Positions 8,257-17,464 of a stretch of 64,000 nt of DNA are shown here, in pieces. Under the pieces are notes generated by a model, which saw only the letters and a program-made list of their open reading frames with translations, ran no database searches and was not told where the DNA came from. A program made the translations under genes and the position numbers. Source of the DNA: Streptomyces sp. CB09001 (GTDB lineage Bacteria > Actinomycetota > Actinomycetes > Streptomycetales > Streptomycetaceae); NCBI RefSeq assembly GCF_003369795.1, contig NZ_CP026730.1, forward strand, positions 3,410,001-3,474,000, written 5' to 3'. Within the stretch, counting starts at the first letter, position 1. Each line of letters starts with the position of its first letter.

Positions 8257-8487
8257 GTGTTCGGACTCAGCGAGCTCGCGATCATTCTTGTCGTCGTCGC
8301 GGCCGTCCTGGCCGTCAAGAAGCTCCCCGAGCTGACCCGCTCGGCGGGCAAGTCGGCCCGCATCCTCAAGTCCGAGGCCCGCGCGGCCAGGGACGCGGAC
8401 GAACCGGGCACGCCGCGCGTCATCCCGGGGGAGACGGTCAAGCGCGAGGACACCGGTACCGACAGCGGCACCGGCCCCCGGGGCTGA
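8257..8487 (+). CDS. tatA: TatA/E-like twin-arginine translocase component
   Basis: A 76-aa protein with one N-terminal membrane helix (FGLSELAIILVVVAAVLAVKKLP), a hinge, an amphipathic helix with Lys and Arg (TRSAGKSARILKSEARAARD) and a flexible hydrophilic tail, the standard TatA plan. The F-x-x-x-E-L-x-x-I and KLPEL motifs are present. The start is GTG at 8257 after AGGGGAG. It is isolated from any tatB or tatC, so it is probably an extra TatA paralogue; the main tatAC genes must be elsewhere. It ends 12 bp before the convergent TetR gene. Confidence 0.82.
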   Translation: MFGLSELAIILVVVAAVLAVKKLPELTRSAGKSARILKSEARAARDADEPGTPRVIPGETVKREDTGTDSGTGPRG

Positions 8488-8499
8488 GCCGGGCCCGTC

Positions 8500-9264
8500 T
8501 CACCCGCGGGGCTCGCGGTCCCCGGCACGGGTGCGGTGCGGGCCCAGTTCGCGCAGGACGTCGCCGAGTTCGGCGGCGGTGAGCGCGGGCGCGGGCAGGG
8601 CCCCGGCGGCCGGCGCGGTGCGCAGGCCGCCCAGGAACAGCGCGAGGGGGCGGCGCCAGGCGTCCGGCGCGGGTACGGCCGCGGCCGCGGACCCGGGGGC
8701 CGCCGCCGTGGCCGCGGACCCGGGGCCCGCCGCGGCCGCGGTCGCGGCGGTCAGTGCTGGGACGGCGCGGCCGAGCGCCGCGAGCCCGAACAGGACGTCC
8801 TCGGTGGTGACGTCGGCGCGGACGGTGCCCTCGTCGCGCAGGCGGGTCAGCAGCGTGTCCACGGTCCGGCGGTTGTGCTCGTGCACCGCCTCCAGGCTCT
8901 CGACACCCCGCAGGTGCGTGGTCATCAGGTCGTTGGAGCCGCGGTCCGCGGCCAGGGTGCCGAAGACCACCTCCAGATAGGCGGCGAGCCCGGCCCACGC
9001 GTCCGGCGCCTTCCTGGCCCGCTCCCCGGCGTCCATCGTGCCGGTCAGCGAGTCCCGGAACACGGCGTCCACCAGGGCCGCACGGGTGGGGAAGTGGCGG
9101 TAGAGCGTCGCGTTGCCGACCCCCGCCCGGCGCGCGATCACGTCCAGTGCGGCGTCCAGCCCCTGCTCGGTGAACACCTCGTGGGCCGCCTCCAGCAGAA
9201 GCTCCCGGTTGCGCCGCGCGTCGCGTCGCTGCCGGGGCGCTCCGTCGCGTGCGCCGACGGTCAT
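8500..9264 (-). CDS. TetR/AcrR-family transcriptional regulator
   Basis: A 254-aa repressor-type protein. The N-terminal helix-turn-helix (about 15-60) includes DVIARRAGVGNATLYRHFPTRAALVDAVF, the canonical TetR recognition helix. The C-terminal ligand domain is helical with an Ala/Gly/Pro-rich low-complexity insert at about 165-200. The ATG at 9264 is used; upstream in-frame codons run through an octamer repeat and are unlikely to be translated. It is divergent from a cytochrome P450 gene, with two matching operator palindromes between them, and so probably represses the P450 and itself, with a P450 substrate as a plausible inducer (inference). Confidence 0.9.
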   Translation of the reverse strand: MTVGARDGAPRQRRDARRNRELLLEAAHEVFTEQGLDAALDVIARRAGVGNATLYRHFPTRAALVDAVFRDSLTGTMDAGERARKAPDAWAGLAAYLEVVFGTLAADRGSNDLMTTHLRGVESLEAVHEHNRRTVDTLLTRLRDEGTVRADVTTEDVLFGLAALGRAVPALTAATAAAAGPGSAATAAAPGSAAAAVPAPDAWRRPLALFLGGLRTAPAAGALPAPALTAAELGDVLRELGPHRTRAGDREPRG

Positions 9265-9290
9265 CCTCACCCTCCGCGTCTCCGGTCTCC

Positions 9291-9338
9291 GTCTCCGGGT
9301 CTCCGGGTCTCCGGGTCTCCGGGTCTCCGGGTCTCCGG
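9291..9338. repeat. Six perfect tandem copies of the octamer GTCTCCGG
   Basis: Six uninterrupted copies of GTCTCCGG, with degenerate copies extending left to about 9271. The array sits between the TetR start codon (9264) and the two operators, within the tetR leader region. Because the unit is not a multiple of three and the region is non-coding, copy number could vary and change the distance between the tetR promoter and its gene. Confidence 0.85.
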
Positions 9339-9350
9339 CCGTACGGAACC

Positions 9351-9364
9351 GGGGAGTGCTCCCC
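9351..9364. promoter_or_regulatory. TetR operator candidate 1 (GGGGAGTGCTCCCC)
   Basis: A 14-bp palindrome with GGGGAG/CTCCCC arms and a TG centre. Its reverse complement equals the core of the second site at 9403-9416, so the two sites have the same core in opposite orientation, 52 bp centre to centre (about five helical turns). It is placed to block the tetR promoter. Confidence 0.6.
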
Positions 9365-9398
9365 GTGCTCCGGGTGCCGATGCTATCGTCGGCCGTCG

Positions 9399-9420
9399 AA
9401 ACGGGGAGCACTCCCCGTTT
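9399..9420. promoter_or_regulatory. TetR operator candidate 2, 22-bp palindrome before the P450 gene
   Basis: Arms AAACGGGGAG and CTCCCCGTTT are perfectly inverted around a CA centre. The site lies just downstream of a TATCGT -10-like box (9384-9389) and 23 bp upstream of the P450 start, the expected repressor position. It shares its core with the site at 9351. Confidence 0.65.
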
Positions 9421-9443
9421 AGCCGCTCCCCCAGGAGGCCCCC

Positions 9444-10583
9444 ATGACCGCGCCCACCCTCGAGGAACTGGCCGCCCTGCGGGCCCGGGGTGCCGTGCAC
9501 CGGGTGCTCGTGCCCGGCAGCGGGGAGAGCTGGCTGGTGGTGACGCGCGACGCGGCGCGGGCCGCGCTCACCGACCCCCGGCTGCGCAACGACATCCGGC
9601 ACTCCGCGTCCTGGCGGAGCGACGGCGGGCACGCCATCGGCCACAACATGCTCCAGAGCGACCCGCCGCAGCACACGCGGCTGCGCCGACTGGTCGCCGG
9701 GCACTTCACGCCGGGCCGGACCGCCGCCCTGCGTCCGCGCGTCGAACGCATCGCGGGCGAGCTGCTGGACGCGTTGCCGCGAGCGGGCACCACCGACCTG
9801 GTCGCCCGGTACGCGCTGCCCCTGCCCGTCACCGTGATCTGCGAGCTGCTGGGCGTGCCCGAGGCCGACCGCCGGGTCTTCCACACCTGGTCGAACGAGC
9901 TGGTCATGCCCACCTCGCCCGAGGCCGCCGGGTCGGCGGCGACCGCGCTGACCGGTTACCTCACCGAGCTGACCGACGCCATGCGCCGCACCCCGGACGG
10001 CACGCTGCTCGGCGACCTGGTCGGCGCCGCCGGTCGCGGCGAGCTCACCGCCGGGGAACTGCTCGGCATGGCCTTCCTCATCCTCGTCGCCGGGCACGAG
10101 ACGACCGTCAACCTGATCTCGGCCACCGTCCACGGCCTGCTCACCCATCCCGGCCAGCTCGCCCGCCTGCGCGCCGAGCCGGAGCTGACCGAGGCCGCCG
10201 TGGAGGAGTCGCTGCGGTACCACTCGCCCGTCCACGCCTCCGCGTTCCGTTTCGCGGCCGAGCCGCTGGAGCTGGCGGGCACCGCGATCGCGGCGGGCGA
10301 CTCGGTGCTCGTCTCGCTCGCCGCCGCCTCCCGCGACCCGGCGCACTTCCCCGACCCCGACCGCTTCGACATCGGCCGCCGCCCGCAGGGCCACCTCGGT
10401 TTCGGGCACGGCCCGCACCACTGCCTGGGCGCCCCGCCGGCCCGCGTCGAGGCCGCCGTCGCCGTACGCCTGCTGCTCGACCGGCACCCCGCACCCGCCC
10501 TGGCCGCCGACCCGGCGACGCTCACCTGGCGCACCGGCACCCTGCTGCGGGGGCTGGTGGAACTGCCGGTGCGGCTCGGCTGA
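9444..10583 (+). CDS. Cytochrome P450
   Basis: A 379-aa class-I bacterial P450. Landmarks are the I-helix oxygen-activation motif AGHETT (216-221), the K-helix ExxR as ESLR (255-258), and the heme loop FGHGPHHCLGA (320-330) with the thiolate ligand Cys327. The residues after the heme loop are PPAR instead of the usual LAR. The protein lacks a membrane anchor and would need ferredoxin and reductase supplied in trans, as none are adjacent. The ATG at 9444 follows CAGGAGG. The divergent tetR and the palindrome upstream suggest inducible expression. It resembles CYP105/CYP107-like Streptomyces enzymes, but no subfamily or substrate is claimed. Confidence 0.93.
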   Translation: MTAPTLEELAALRARGAVHRVLVPGSGESWLVVTRDAARAALTDPRLRNDIRHSASWRSDGGHAIGHNMLQSDPPQHTRLRRLVAGHFTPGRTAALRPRVERIAGELLDALPRAGTTDLVARYALPLPVTVICELLGVPEADRRVFHTWSNELVMPTSPEAAGSAATALTGYLTELTDAMRRTPDGTLLGDLVGAAGRGELTAGELLGMAFLILVAGHETTVNLISATVHGLLTHPGQLARLRAEPELTEAAVEESLRYHSPVHASAFRFAAEPLELAGTAIAAGDSVLVSLAAASRDPAHFPDPDRFDIGRRPQGHLGFGHGPHHCLGAPPARVEAAVAVRLLLDRHPAPALAADPATLTWRTGTLLRGLVELPVRLG

Positions 10584-10620
10584 TCCGCGGACCGTCGGCA
10601 GCGGCGCCCACGGGCCCGAG

Positions 10621-10664
10621 ACGGGTTCCGGACGGGATCAGGACGGGTTCCGGACGGGATCAGG
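10621..10664. repeat. Two perfect 22-bp tandem repeats at convergent gene ends
   Basis: The unit begins ACGGGTTCCGG and ends GATCAGG, and occurs at 10621-10642 and 10643-10664, with a 6-bp partial third copy. It lies between the ends of the convergent P450 and penicillin-binding-protein genes, and the second copy includes the latter's stop codon. No hairpin is needed to explain it; slippage is likely. Confidence 0.7.
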
Positions 10665-12315
10665 ACGGGTCCTCCGGTACGGCCGACAGCAGGCTGTGCA
10701 CGATCGGTCCCGCCGAGCCGCCGCCGGTGACGCCCTCCTCGACGACCACGGCGACGGCCACGTTGCCCCGGTGGGCGACCAGCCAGCCGTTGTTGTCCTG
10801 GTCGTCGGAGACCTCGGCGGTGCCGGTCTTGGCGCCGATCTCGCCCGGCAGGTCGGCCAGGACGCGCGCGGTGCCGTCGGTGACGGTGGCCCGCATCAGC
10901 CCGCGCAGCTGGGTGACGACCTCGTCGGGCAGCGGTTCGGTGCGGGTCCCGTCCTCGTTGCCCGCGGTGACGGACGGCTGGTGGAACTCCCCGGACACCG
11001 CGGTGGCCGTCACCGACGCCATGATCAGGGGGTTGGCCTGGACCCGGCCCTGCCCGATCATCGACGCCGCCTTCTCCGTCTCGTCCTTGGGCGCCGGCAC
11101 CGACCCGTCGTACGTCGGGATGCCGACGTGCCACTCCTGGCCGACCCCGAAATAGGTCCGCGCGACCTTCCCCAGCTCCCCGTCGTCGAGCTTGCCACGC
11201 AGGCTGATGAAGGCGGTGTTGCAGGACTCGGTGAAGTCCTTGCGGAAGGTGGCGCCGGGGTGTTCGGAGGTCTCCACGTTGTGGAACTCCTTGCCCACCG
11301 TCAGGTACTTGGGGCAGTCCACGACGTCGTCGGGCGCGACCGCGTCCTTGAGCAGCAGGGCGCTGCTGGTGACGATCTTCCAGGTGGAGCCGGGTGCGTA
11401 GGTGCCGGAGGCGGCGCGGTTGAAGCCGGAGGAGGGCGAGTTGGCGAGGGCGAGGACCTCGCCGTTGTCGACGCGCAGCGCGACCAGGGAGGCGTTCTTG
11501 CCGTCGGCCTCGCCGAGGGCCTGCTCGGCGGCCGACTGCCAGCCCGCGTCCAGGGTGGTGCGCACGGGCCGGTCCGCCGTCGCCGGGTCGGGCTCCTTGC
11601 CGAAGGACGCCTCGGTGCGCACGGTCTCGCCCGTGGTCCGGTCGACCAGCTCGACCGCGCCGCGCGGGCCGCCCCCGCCCGCGTCACCGGCCAGCCGCCC
11701 CAGCAGCGGGGACAGGGACGGGTACTCGGCGCCCACGAGCGGGACGCCCTCGCGGTCCGTGACCTTCGGCGGGGCGCTCTCCTCGCGCTCCAGGCGGAAC
11801 TTCTCCGTCTCGCTCAGCCGCGGGTGCACCAGCGACAGCCGCCAGTCCACCTTCCAGCTGCCGTCGTCCTGCTCGCGGAGCGGCAGCTCCGACTCGTACG
11901 TCCAGGTGCCCAGGCCGGTGACCGGCATCCGCGCGGTGAAGGGGATGCCGAGGGTGCCGTCCTCGGCCTCCTTCACGCCGTCGTCCGCCGCCGTCAGCTT
12001 CGGTTTCTCGATGTCGAGTCCCGCGGTGAAGCTCTGCAGCACCTCCTGCGCCTTGCCGGGCTCGGTGGTGCGTCCGGCCGCGCCCGGCAGGCGCCCGGCG
12101 GCCCAGTCGGCGAGGAACGCGCGCGCCTGTTTCAGCGCGGCGGGGTCGGGTCCGTCGTCGCCGCGCGCGAAGGGGCCGAACCCGGCGGCGTACGAGCCGC
12201 CCGCGGCGATCGCGAGGACGACACCCACGGCGGCGACGGCCCGCACACCGTTGCGGGGCCTGCGGCGGCGGGGCGGGGTGAGGTGGGGAGAGGCCAGGTG
12301 AGGAGCGTCAGGCAT
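10660..12315 (-). CDS. Class B penicillin-binding protein (transpeptidase) with NTF2-like N-domain
   Basis: A 551-aa peptidoglycan D,D-transpeptidase. An N-terminal membrane anchor (about 23-46) follows a basic cytoplasmic stretch. An NTF2-like/MecA-N domain (about 55-175) and a dimerisation-like region lead to the transpeptidase with STWK (310-313), SCN (364-366) and KTGT (496-499). This PBP2a-like architecture is common in Streptomyces, where it is thought to serve alternative or stress-related wall synthesis. The ATG at 12315 follows AAGGAC, only 17 bp after the stop of the upstream esterase lipoprotein gene, so both are probably one transcript. Confidence 0.9.
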   Translation of the reverse strand: MPDAPHLASPHLTPPRRRRPRNGVRAVAAVGVVLAIAAGGSYAAGFGPFARGDDGPDPAALKQARAFLADWAAGRLPGAAGRTTEPGKAQEVLQSFTAGLDIEKPKLTAADDGVKEAEDGTLGIPFTARMPVTGLGTWTYESELPLREQDDGSWKVDWRLSLVHPRLSETEKFRLEREESAPPKVTDREGVPLVGAEYPSLSPLLGRLAGDAGGGGPRGAVELVDRTTGETVRTEASFGKEPDPATADRPVRTTLDAGWQSAAEQALGEADGKNASLVALRVDNGEVLALANSPSSGFNRAASGTYAPGSTWKIVTSSALLLKDAVAPDDVVDCPKYLTVGKEFHNVETSEHPGATFRKDFTESCNTAFISLRGKLDDGELGKVARTYFGVGQEWHVGIPTYDGSVPAPKDETEKAASMIGQGRVQANPLIMASVTATAVSGEFHQPSVTAGNEDGTRTEPLPDEVVTQLRGLMRATVTDGTARVLADLPGEIGAKTGTAEVSDDQDNNGWLVAHRGNVAVAVVVEEGVTGGGSAGPIVHSLLSAVPEDPS

Positions 12316-12332
12316 GGGGAGGTCCTTGTCGG

Positions 12333-13469
<1,137 letters not shown>

Positions 13470-13518
13470 GGCCCGAGGAGAGCAACCCCGTTGAGCCCCT
13501 GTCCAAGACCGATATGAA

Positions 13519-13554
13519 TGTCGGATCGATCAATCCCCGATATGATTACTGGTC
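13519..13554 (+). promoter_or_regulatory. Promoter of lysR-type gene, probably leaderless
   Basis: TATGAT (13541-13546) is a near-consensus -10 whose expected start point lies about at the GTG start codon (13555), suggesting a leaderless transcript. Two GATATGA motifs (13511 and 13539) flank an ATCGAT-containing stretch and could form the autoregulatory LysR site. The same interval must hold the divergent esterase promoter. Confidence 0.5.
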
Positions 13555-14517
13555 GTGGACCTGGTGCGGCACCTGGAGTGCTTTGTGGCTGTTGCAGAAG
13601 AGTCACACTTCGGGCGTGCCGCCGCCCGGCTCGGCATGGCCCAGCCGCCCCTGTCGCAGCGCATCCGGCGGCTGGAGAAGGAGCTGGGCGTCCGGCTCTT
13701 CGAGCGCACCAGCCGGCAGGTGACGATCACCGAGGCGGGCACGCTGCTGCTCGCCGAGGCCCGTGAGCTGCTGGCCCGCGCCGAGGCGCTGCGGACCGCG
13801 GCGCGCCGCATCCGGGACGGCGAGAGCGGTCTGCTGCGCGCCGCCCTGTCCCCCGACATCTCCGGCGAGACCGTCGCCGCGCTGCTGGCCGACTTCCGCC
13901 GCCGGCACGCGGGGCTCGAACTGGAGCTGCACGAGCTGACCACCGCCCAGCAGCTCGCCGGGTTCGCCGCCCACGAGCTGGACGTCGGCCTCATCCACCA
14001 CCCGTGCGATGTCACCGGCCTGGAACTGGGCCCGGTGCTCCGCCGCGACCTCGGTGTACTGCTGCCGCGGGGCGCGCCCCAGACGGAGCTGGACGCCGTG
14101 CCGCTCGCCGCCCTCACCGGCTACGACCTGGTCCTCTTCCCGCGCGCCGACGCGCCCGCGGTCTACGACGACCTGCTCACCGCCTGCGCCCGGGGCGGCT
14201 ACACTCCCGCCGCGGTACGGCACGGCCAGGGCGCGAGCTTCGTCCGCGGCCTGGTCCTGTCGTCCGGGGCCGTCGCCCTCGGCCCCCGCGACACCCGGCT
14301 CGTGAGCCCCGGCGACCAGGACCTGGTGTGGCGCCCGCTGGCCGGGGCCCCGCCCGCCTGGCGGCACTCCGCGGCCTGGCCCAAGGGGCGTGGCGACGCC
14401 GCCGTCGGCGCCTTCGCGGACGCGGCCACCCACGCCCTGCGCACCACGGCCGGCGCCCACTCCGAGGCACCCGCCCGGCCCCTGCACCTTCGCCCGGCAT
14501 CGGAGTACTGGCTTTGA
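13555..14517 (+). CDS. LysR-family transcriptional regulator
   Basis: A 320-aa protein. The N-terminal winged HTH (1-62) shows the classic LysR sequence HFGRAAARLGMAQPPLSQRIRRLEKELGVRLFERTSRQV. The C-terminal effector domain has the two-lobed periplasmic-binding fold (about 90-300). The start is GTG at 13555, close to a -10 box, so translation may be leaderless. Divergent from the esterase/penicillin-binding-protein operon and directly upstream of a beta-lactamase-fold gene, it echoes AmpR-like arrangements in which a LysR protein controls a wall-active serine hydrolase. That role is inference from context only. Confidence 0.9.
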   Translation: MDLVRHLECFVAVAEESHFGRAAARLGMAQPPLSQRIRRLEKELGVRLFERTSRQVTITEAGTLLLAEARELLARAEALRTAARRIRDGESGLLRAALSPDISGETVAALLADFRRRHAGLELELHELTTAQQLAGFAAHELDVGLIHHPCDVTGLELGPVLRRDLGVLLPRGAPQTELDAVPLAALTGYDLVLFPRADAPAVYDDLLTACARGGYTPAAVRHGQGASFVRGLVLSSGAVALGPRDTRLVSPGDQDLVWRPLAGAPPAWRHSAAWPKGRGDAAVGAFADAATHALRTTAGAHSEAPARPLHLRPASEYWL

Positions 14518-14701
14518 CCGACACCGCCCCCCTCAGCCACCGACCGGCGCCCCCCGCCAACGCCGCCCACCGCCACCCACCGACCCCCACCCGCCCCCGC
14601 ACACCCGGCGGCGCCCTCCGGAACGCCCGTGCCCGGGCCGGGGTGCGCGTCGCGGTGGCCGCGCGGTCGGTGGGAACCGACGCGGCGCCGGAGGCCCGGT
14701 C

Positions 14702-15580
14702 ATGACCGACAGCGTCACCGCCGCCCGGCTGGACGCCGCGTTCGCCGATGCCGGGGTCACCGGGTGGCTGCACGCCGTGGACATCGACTCGGGGGCGCAG
14801 GTCGGGGCCGGGGCGGACCGGCCGGTCTGCACGGCCAGTGTCCACAAGCTGTGCGTGCTGGTGACGCTGCACGAGCTGGCGGCGGCCGGGGAGCTGGACC
14901 TCACCGAGCGGATCGAGTGCCCGCCGACCGGACGCACCCCGGGGCCCACCGGGCTCGCGGCCATGCTCGACCCGGTCCTGCTGTCCCTGCGCGACGCCGC
15001 GTTCCTGATGATGTCCGTCAGCGACAACACCGCCGCCGACCTGCTGCTGCGCCGGGTCGGCCTGGACGCCGTCAACCGCACCGCGGCCCGGCTCGGCCTC
15101 ACCCGGACGCGGGCGGTGCACGGCTTCGGCGAGATGCTGGGCACCATGCGCGAGGACGCCGGGCCCGACGGTGCCCGGGCGCTGACCGACCCGCACGTCA
15201 TCACCCGGCTGCGCGCCCTGGACCCGGCCCGCACCAACCACAGCACCCCGCGCGACATGACCCGCCTGCTCGGCGCGGTGTGGCGGGACGAGGCCTGCCC
15301 GCCCGAGTACGGTGCCGCGATGCGCCGGATCATGGGTCTCCAGGTCTGGCCGCACCGCCTCGCCTCGGGCTTCCCCTTCGACGACGTGCACGTGGCCGGC
15401 AAGACCGGCAGCCTGCCCACCCTGCGCAACGAGGTCGGCGTCGTCGAGTACCCCGACGGCGGCCGCTACGCCGTGGCCGTCTTCACCCGCACCGCCCACA
15501 CGGCGGCCGTGCTCCCGGCGGCGGACGCGGTGATCGGCACGGCGGCCCGGATCGCGGTGGACGCCCTGCGGGCACCCTGA
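14702..15580 (+). CDS. Class A beta-lactamase-fold serine hydrolase
   Basis: A 292-aa protein with SVHK (46-49), SDN (107-109) and KTGS (234-237), the three active-site signatures of class A beta-lactamases and related DD-peptidases. I see no obvious signal peptide and no clear omega-loop ExxLN with the deacylating Glu; the region after SDN reads HGFGEMLGTMRED instead. It may therefore be a cytoplasmic or atypical serine hydrolase, not a resistance enzyme. The ATG at 14702 follows GGAGG. The gene lies 184 bp downstream of the lysR gene on the same strand; the 184 bp are extremely C-rich and show no other gene. Confidence 0.8.
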   Translation: MTDSVTAARLDAAFADAGVTGWLHAVDIDSGAQVGAGADRPVCTASVHKLCVLVTLHELAAAGELDLTERIECPPTGRTPGPTGLAAMLDPVLLSLRDAAFLMMSVSDNTAADLLLRRVGLDAVNRTAARLGLTRTRAVHGFGEMLGTMREDAGPDGARALTDPHVITRLRALDPARTNHSTPRDMTRLLGAVWRDEACPPEYGAAMRRIMGLQVWPHRLASGFPFDDVHVAGKTGSLPTLRNEVGVVEYPDGGRYAVAVFTRTAHTAAVLPAADAVIGTAARIAVDALRAP

Positions 15581-15707
15581 CGGGCACCAGCCACCGTCCC
15601 GCTCCAAGCGCGCGTTCGCGCGTCAGGGCACAGGCAAGGGCACAGGCAAGGTCATAGGACAGGACATATCAGGCGCTTTATCTCATTTGGGGGTACATAA
15701 TCAGAAC

Positions 15708-16079
15708 ATGAGTACGGCAACGTATGTACTGCTGGCCGCGCCCTCGGGCGGGCTCAAAGTGACAGTGGTCTTCATCATCGGACTGGTGATCGCCGGGGCG
15801 TTGGTCTGGGCCGTACGCGTCGGCATGCGGGTCATGGACCGGGAGCCCGACCGCCCCCGCGCCGACGAACAGCCGCATCTCCCGGACACCGGTGCCGTCC
15901 ACGAGGAACGGGAGATGCGCGAACCCGACGAGATCCCGCTGAACTCCGACGGAAGCCCGCGGCTCATGCCCTACGAGCTGCACCACTCGGGCAGCCGCCG
16001 CGGCGAGGACCAGAAACGGCGCCGCTGGCTGCCGGGGTCGAGCGGAGCCTTCGGCAGCGGTGGGCCGGGACACGTCTGA
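15708..16079 (+). CDS. DUF6479-type single-pass membrane protein
   Basis: A 123-aa protein. An N-terminal transmembrane segment (about 15-38, VTVVFIIGLVIAGALVWAVRVG) is followed by a hydrophilic tail rich in Arg, Glu and Pro with a conserved-looking REPDEIPLNSDGSPRLMPYEL block. The layout fits DUF6479, an actinomycete family of unknown role. The preceding 60 bp are unusually AT-rich for the window and contain CATAAT (15695-15700), a good -10 only 8 bp before the ATG, so the message is probably short-leadered. The gene is monocistronic and ends in a terminator at 16112-16137. Confidence 0.7.
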   Translation: MSTATYVLLAAPSGGLKVTVVFIIGLVIAGALVWAVRVGMRVMDREPDRPRADEQPHLPDTGAVHEEREMREPDEIPLNSDGSPRLMPYELHHSGSRRGEDQKRRRWLPGSSGAFGSGGPGHV

Positions 16080-16111
16080 GTCACCGTCCCGGTCACCGGT
16101 TCGGCGGTACA

Positions 16112-16137
16112 CCGGAGGGCGTGGCGGCGCCCTCCGG
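16112..16137 (+). terminator. Intrinsic-type hairpin after the DUF6479 gene
   Basis: CCGGAGGGCG and CGCCCTCCGG form a perfect 10-bp stem around a TGGCGG loop, followed by CCTT. It lies 33 bp after the DUF6479 stop and before the M24 peptidase gene. Confidence 0.75.
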
Positions 16138-16250
16138 CCTTCACTGGAGGAGACCCGCGCGCTCGCGCGGGAGCTGCCCCACCAGGTCCCTGGAGGCGAC
16201 GACATGGCCGGTACCGGAAGGCCCGCACCCGCGGTGCGCGACCGTCGGCC

Positions 16251-17399
16251 ATGAGCGACCCGGGCGACGGCGGGGGTGACGCCACCCCCGCCGCCTTCAC
16301 CGACGAGATCTACGCGGCCCGCATGGACCGCACCGCGTACGAGGCCGCCGCCCTCGGGCTCGCCGGAGTGCTGGTCACCCCCGGCCCCGACCTGGACTGG
16401 CTGTGCGGCTACCGGCCCACCGCCCCCACCGAGCGCCTCACCCTCCTCGTCCTCACCGCCACCTCCCAGCCCCGGCTGCTGGTGCCCGCGATCGACCGCC
16501 CGACCGCCGAGGCGGCCCCCGGCGCGGGCGCGATACGGGTGTCCGACTGGTGGGAGGGCCAGGACGCCTACGCCGCCGCGGCCGGACTGCTGCGCCCGCA
16601 CGGCCGGTACGCCGTCTCCGACGCGACGTGGGCGCTGCACCTGCTCTGCCTCCAGGCGTCCCTGCCGCTGGCCACCTACCAGCCCCTGTCCGTCGTGCTG
16701 CCCATGCGGCGCGCGGTGAAGGACGAGCACGAGGTGGCCCGGCTGACGGCCGCGGCAGCGGCGGCGGACGCCGCGTACGAGCAGGTCCTCGGGCTGCGTT
16801 TCGGCGGGCGCAGCGAGCGCGAGCTGGCCGCCGACCTGGCCGGGCTGCTGCGCGCGCACGGCCACAGCCGCGTCGACTTCACGGTGGTCGGCGCCGGACC
16901 CCACGCGGCCGACCCGCACCACCGGCCCGGTGACCGGGTCATCGTCGACGGGGACATGGTCGTCCTGGACTTCGGCGGCCTCAAGGACGGCTACGGCTTC
17001 GACATCGCCCGCACCGTCCACGTCGGGGCGCCCACGGACGAGGAGCGGCGGGTCCACGAGACCGTCCGGGCCGCGCAGCGGGCGGCGTTCGAGGCGGTCC
17101 GGCCCGGGGTGTCCTGCCAGGAGGTCGACCGGGCGGCCCGCGCGGTGATCGAGGAGGCCGGGCACGCCGGGCACGGCGCGCACCGCACCGGCCACGGGGT
17201 CGGCGTCACCACCCACGAGCCGCCCTATCTGGCGGAGGGCGAGGAACAGCCCCTCGAACCGGGCATGTGCTTCTCCCTCGAGCCCGGCATCCACCTCCCG
17301 GACCGCTTCGGCGTCCGCATCGAGGACGTCGTGACCTGCACGCAGGACGGCGGCCGGCGGCTCAACACCACCTCGCACGAGCTGGTGATCGTGCACTGA
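16251..17399 (+). CDS. M24-family Xaa-Pro peptidase (creatinase/prolidase fold)
   Basis: A 382-aa pita-bread metallopeptidase. The N-terminal creatinase-like domain spans about 20-160, and the catalytic domain 165-380 holds the five metal ligands: Asp in VVLDFGG, Asp in GFDIARTVH, His in GHGVGV, Glu in SLEPGI and Glu in RIEDVV. It cleaves N-terminal Xaa-Pro bonds or dipeptides in the cytoplasm. The ATG at 16251 overlaps the TGA of a 17-codon ORF (16204-16254, MAGTGRPAPAVRDRRP) that has its own GGAGG, so translation may be coupled to that mini-ORF. The following gene is a tRNA-synthetase unit with its own promoter. Confidence 0.88.
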   Translation: MSDPGDGGGDATPAAFTDEIYAARMDRTAYEAAALGLAGVLVTPGPDLDWLCGYRPTAPTERLTLLVLTATSQPRLLVPAIDRPTAEAAPGAGAIRVSDWWEGQDAYAAAAGLLRPHGRYAVSDATWALHLLCLQASLPLATYQPLSVVLPMRRAVKDEHEVARLTAAAAAADAAYEQVLGLRFGGRSERELAADLAGLLRAHGHSRVDFTVVGAGPHAADPHHRPGDRVIVDGDMVVLDFGGLKDGYGFDIARTVHVGAPTDEERRVHETVRAAQRAAFEAVRPGVSCQEVDRAARAVIEEAGHAGHGAHRTGHGVGVTTHEPPYLAEGEEQPLEPGMCFSLEPGIHLPDRFGVRIEDVVTCTQDGGRRLNTTSHELVIVH

Positions 17400-17464
17400 C
17401 GGCTTCGCCGGGTCCGGGGAAATTCGCTCGCGTCCGCGCCCGGCGCCCCCGTACCGTCGTCCCC

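Noticed and set aside
9271..9338. Octamer array as a CRISPR-like repeat
   Set aside because: No spacers, unit of 8 bp, and no cas genes anywhere in the window.
16060..16203. 64-codon ORF overlapping the end of the DUF6479 gene
   Set aside because: Starts inside the previous gene without a ribosome-binding site and spans the terminator hairpin; only its last 17 codons have an initiation signal.
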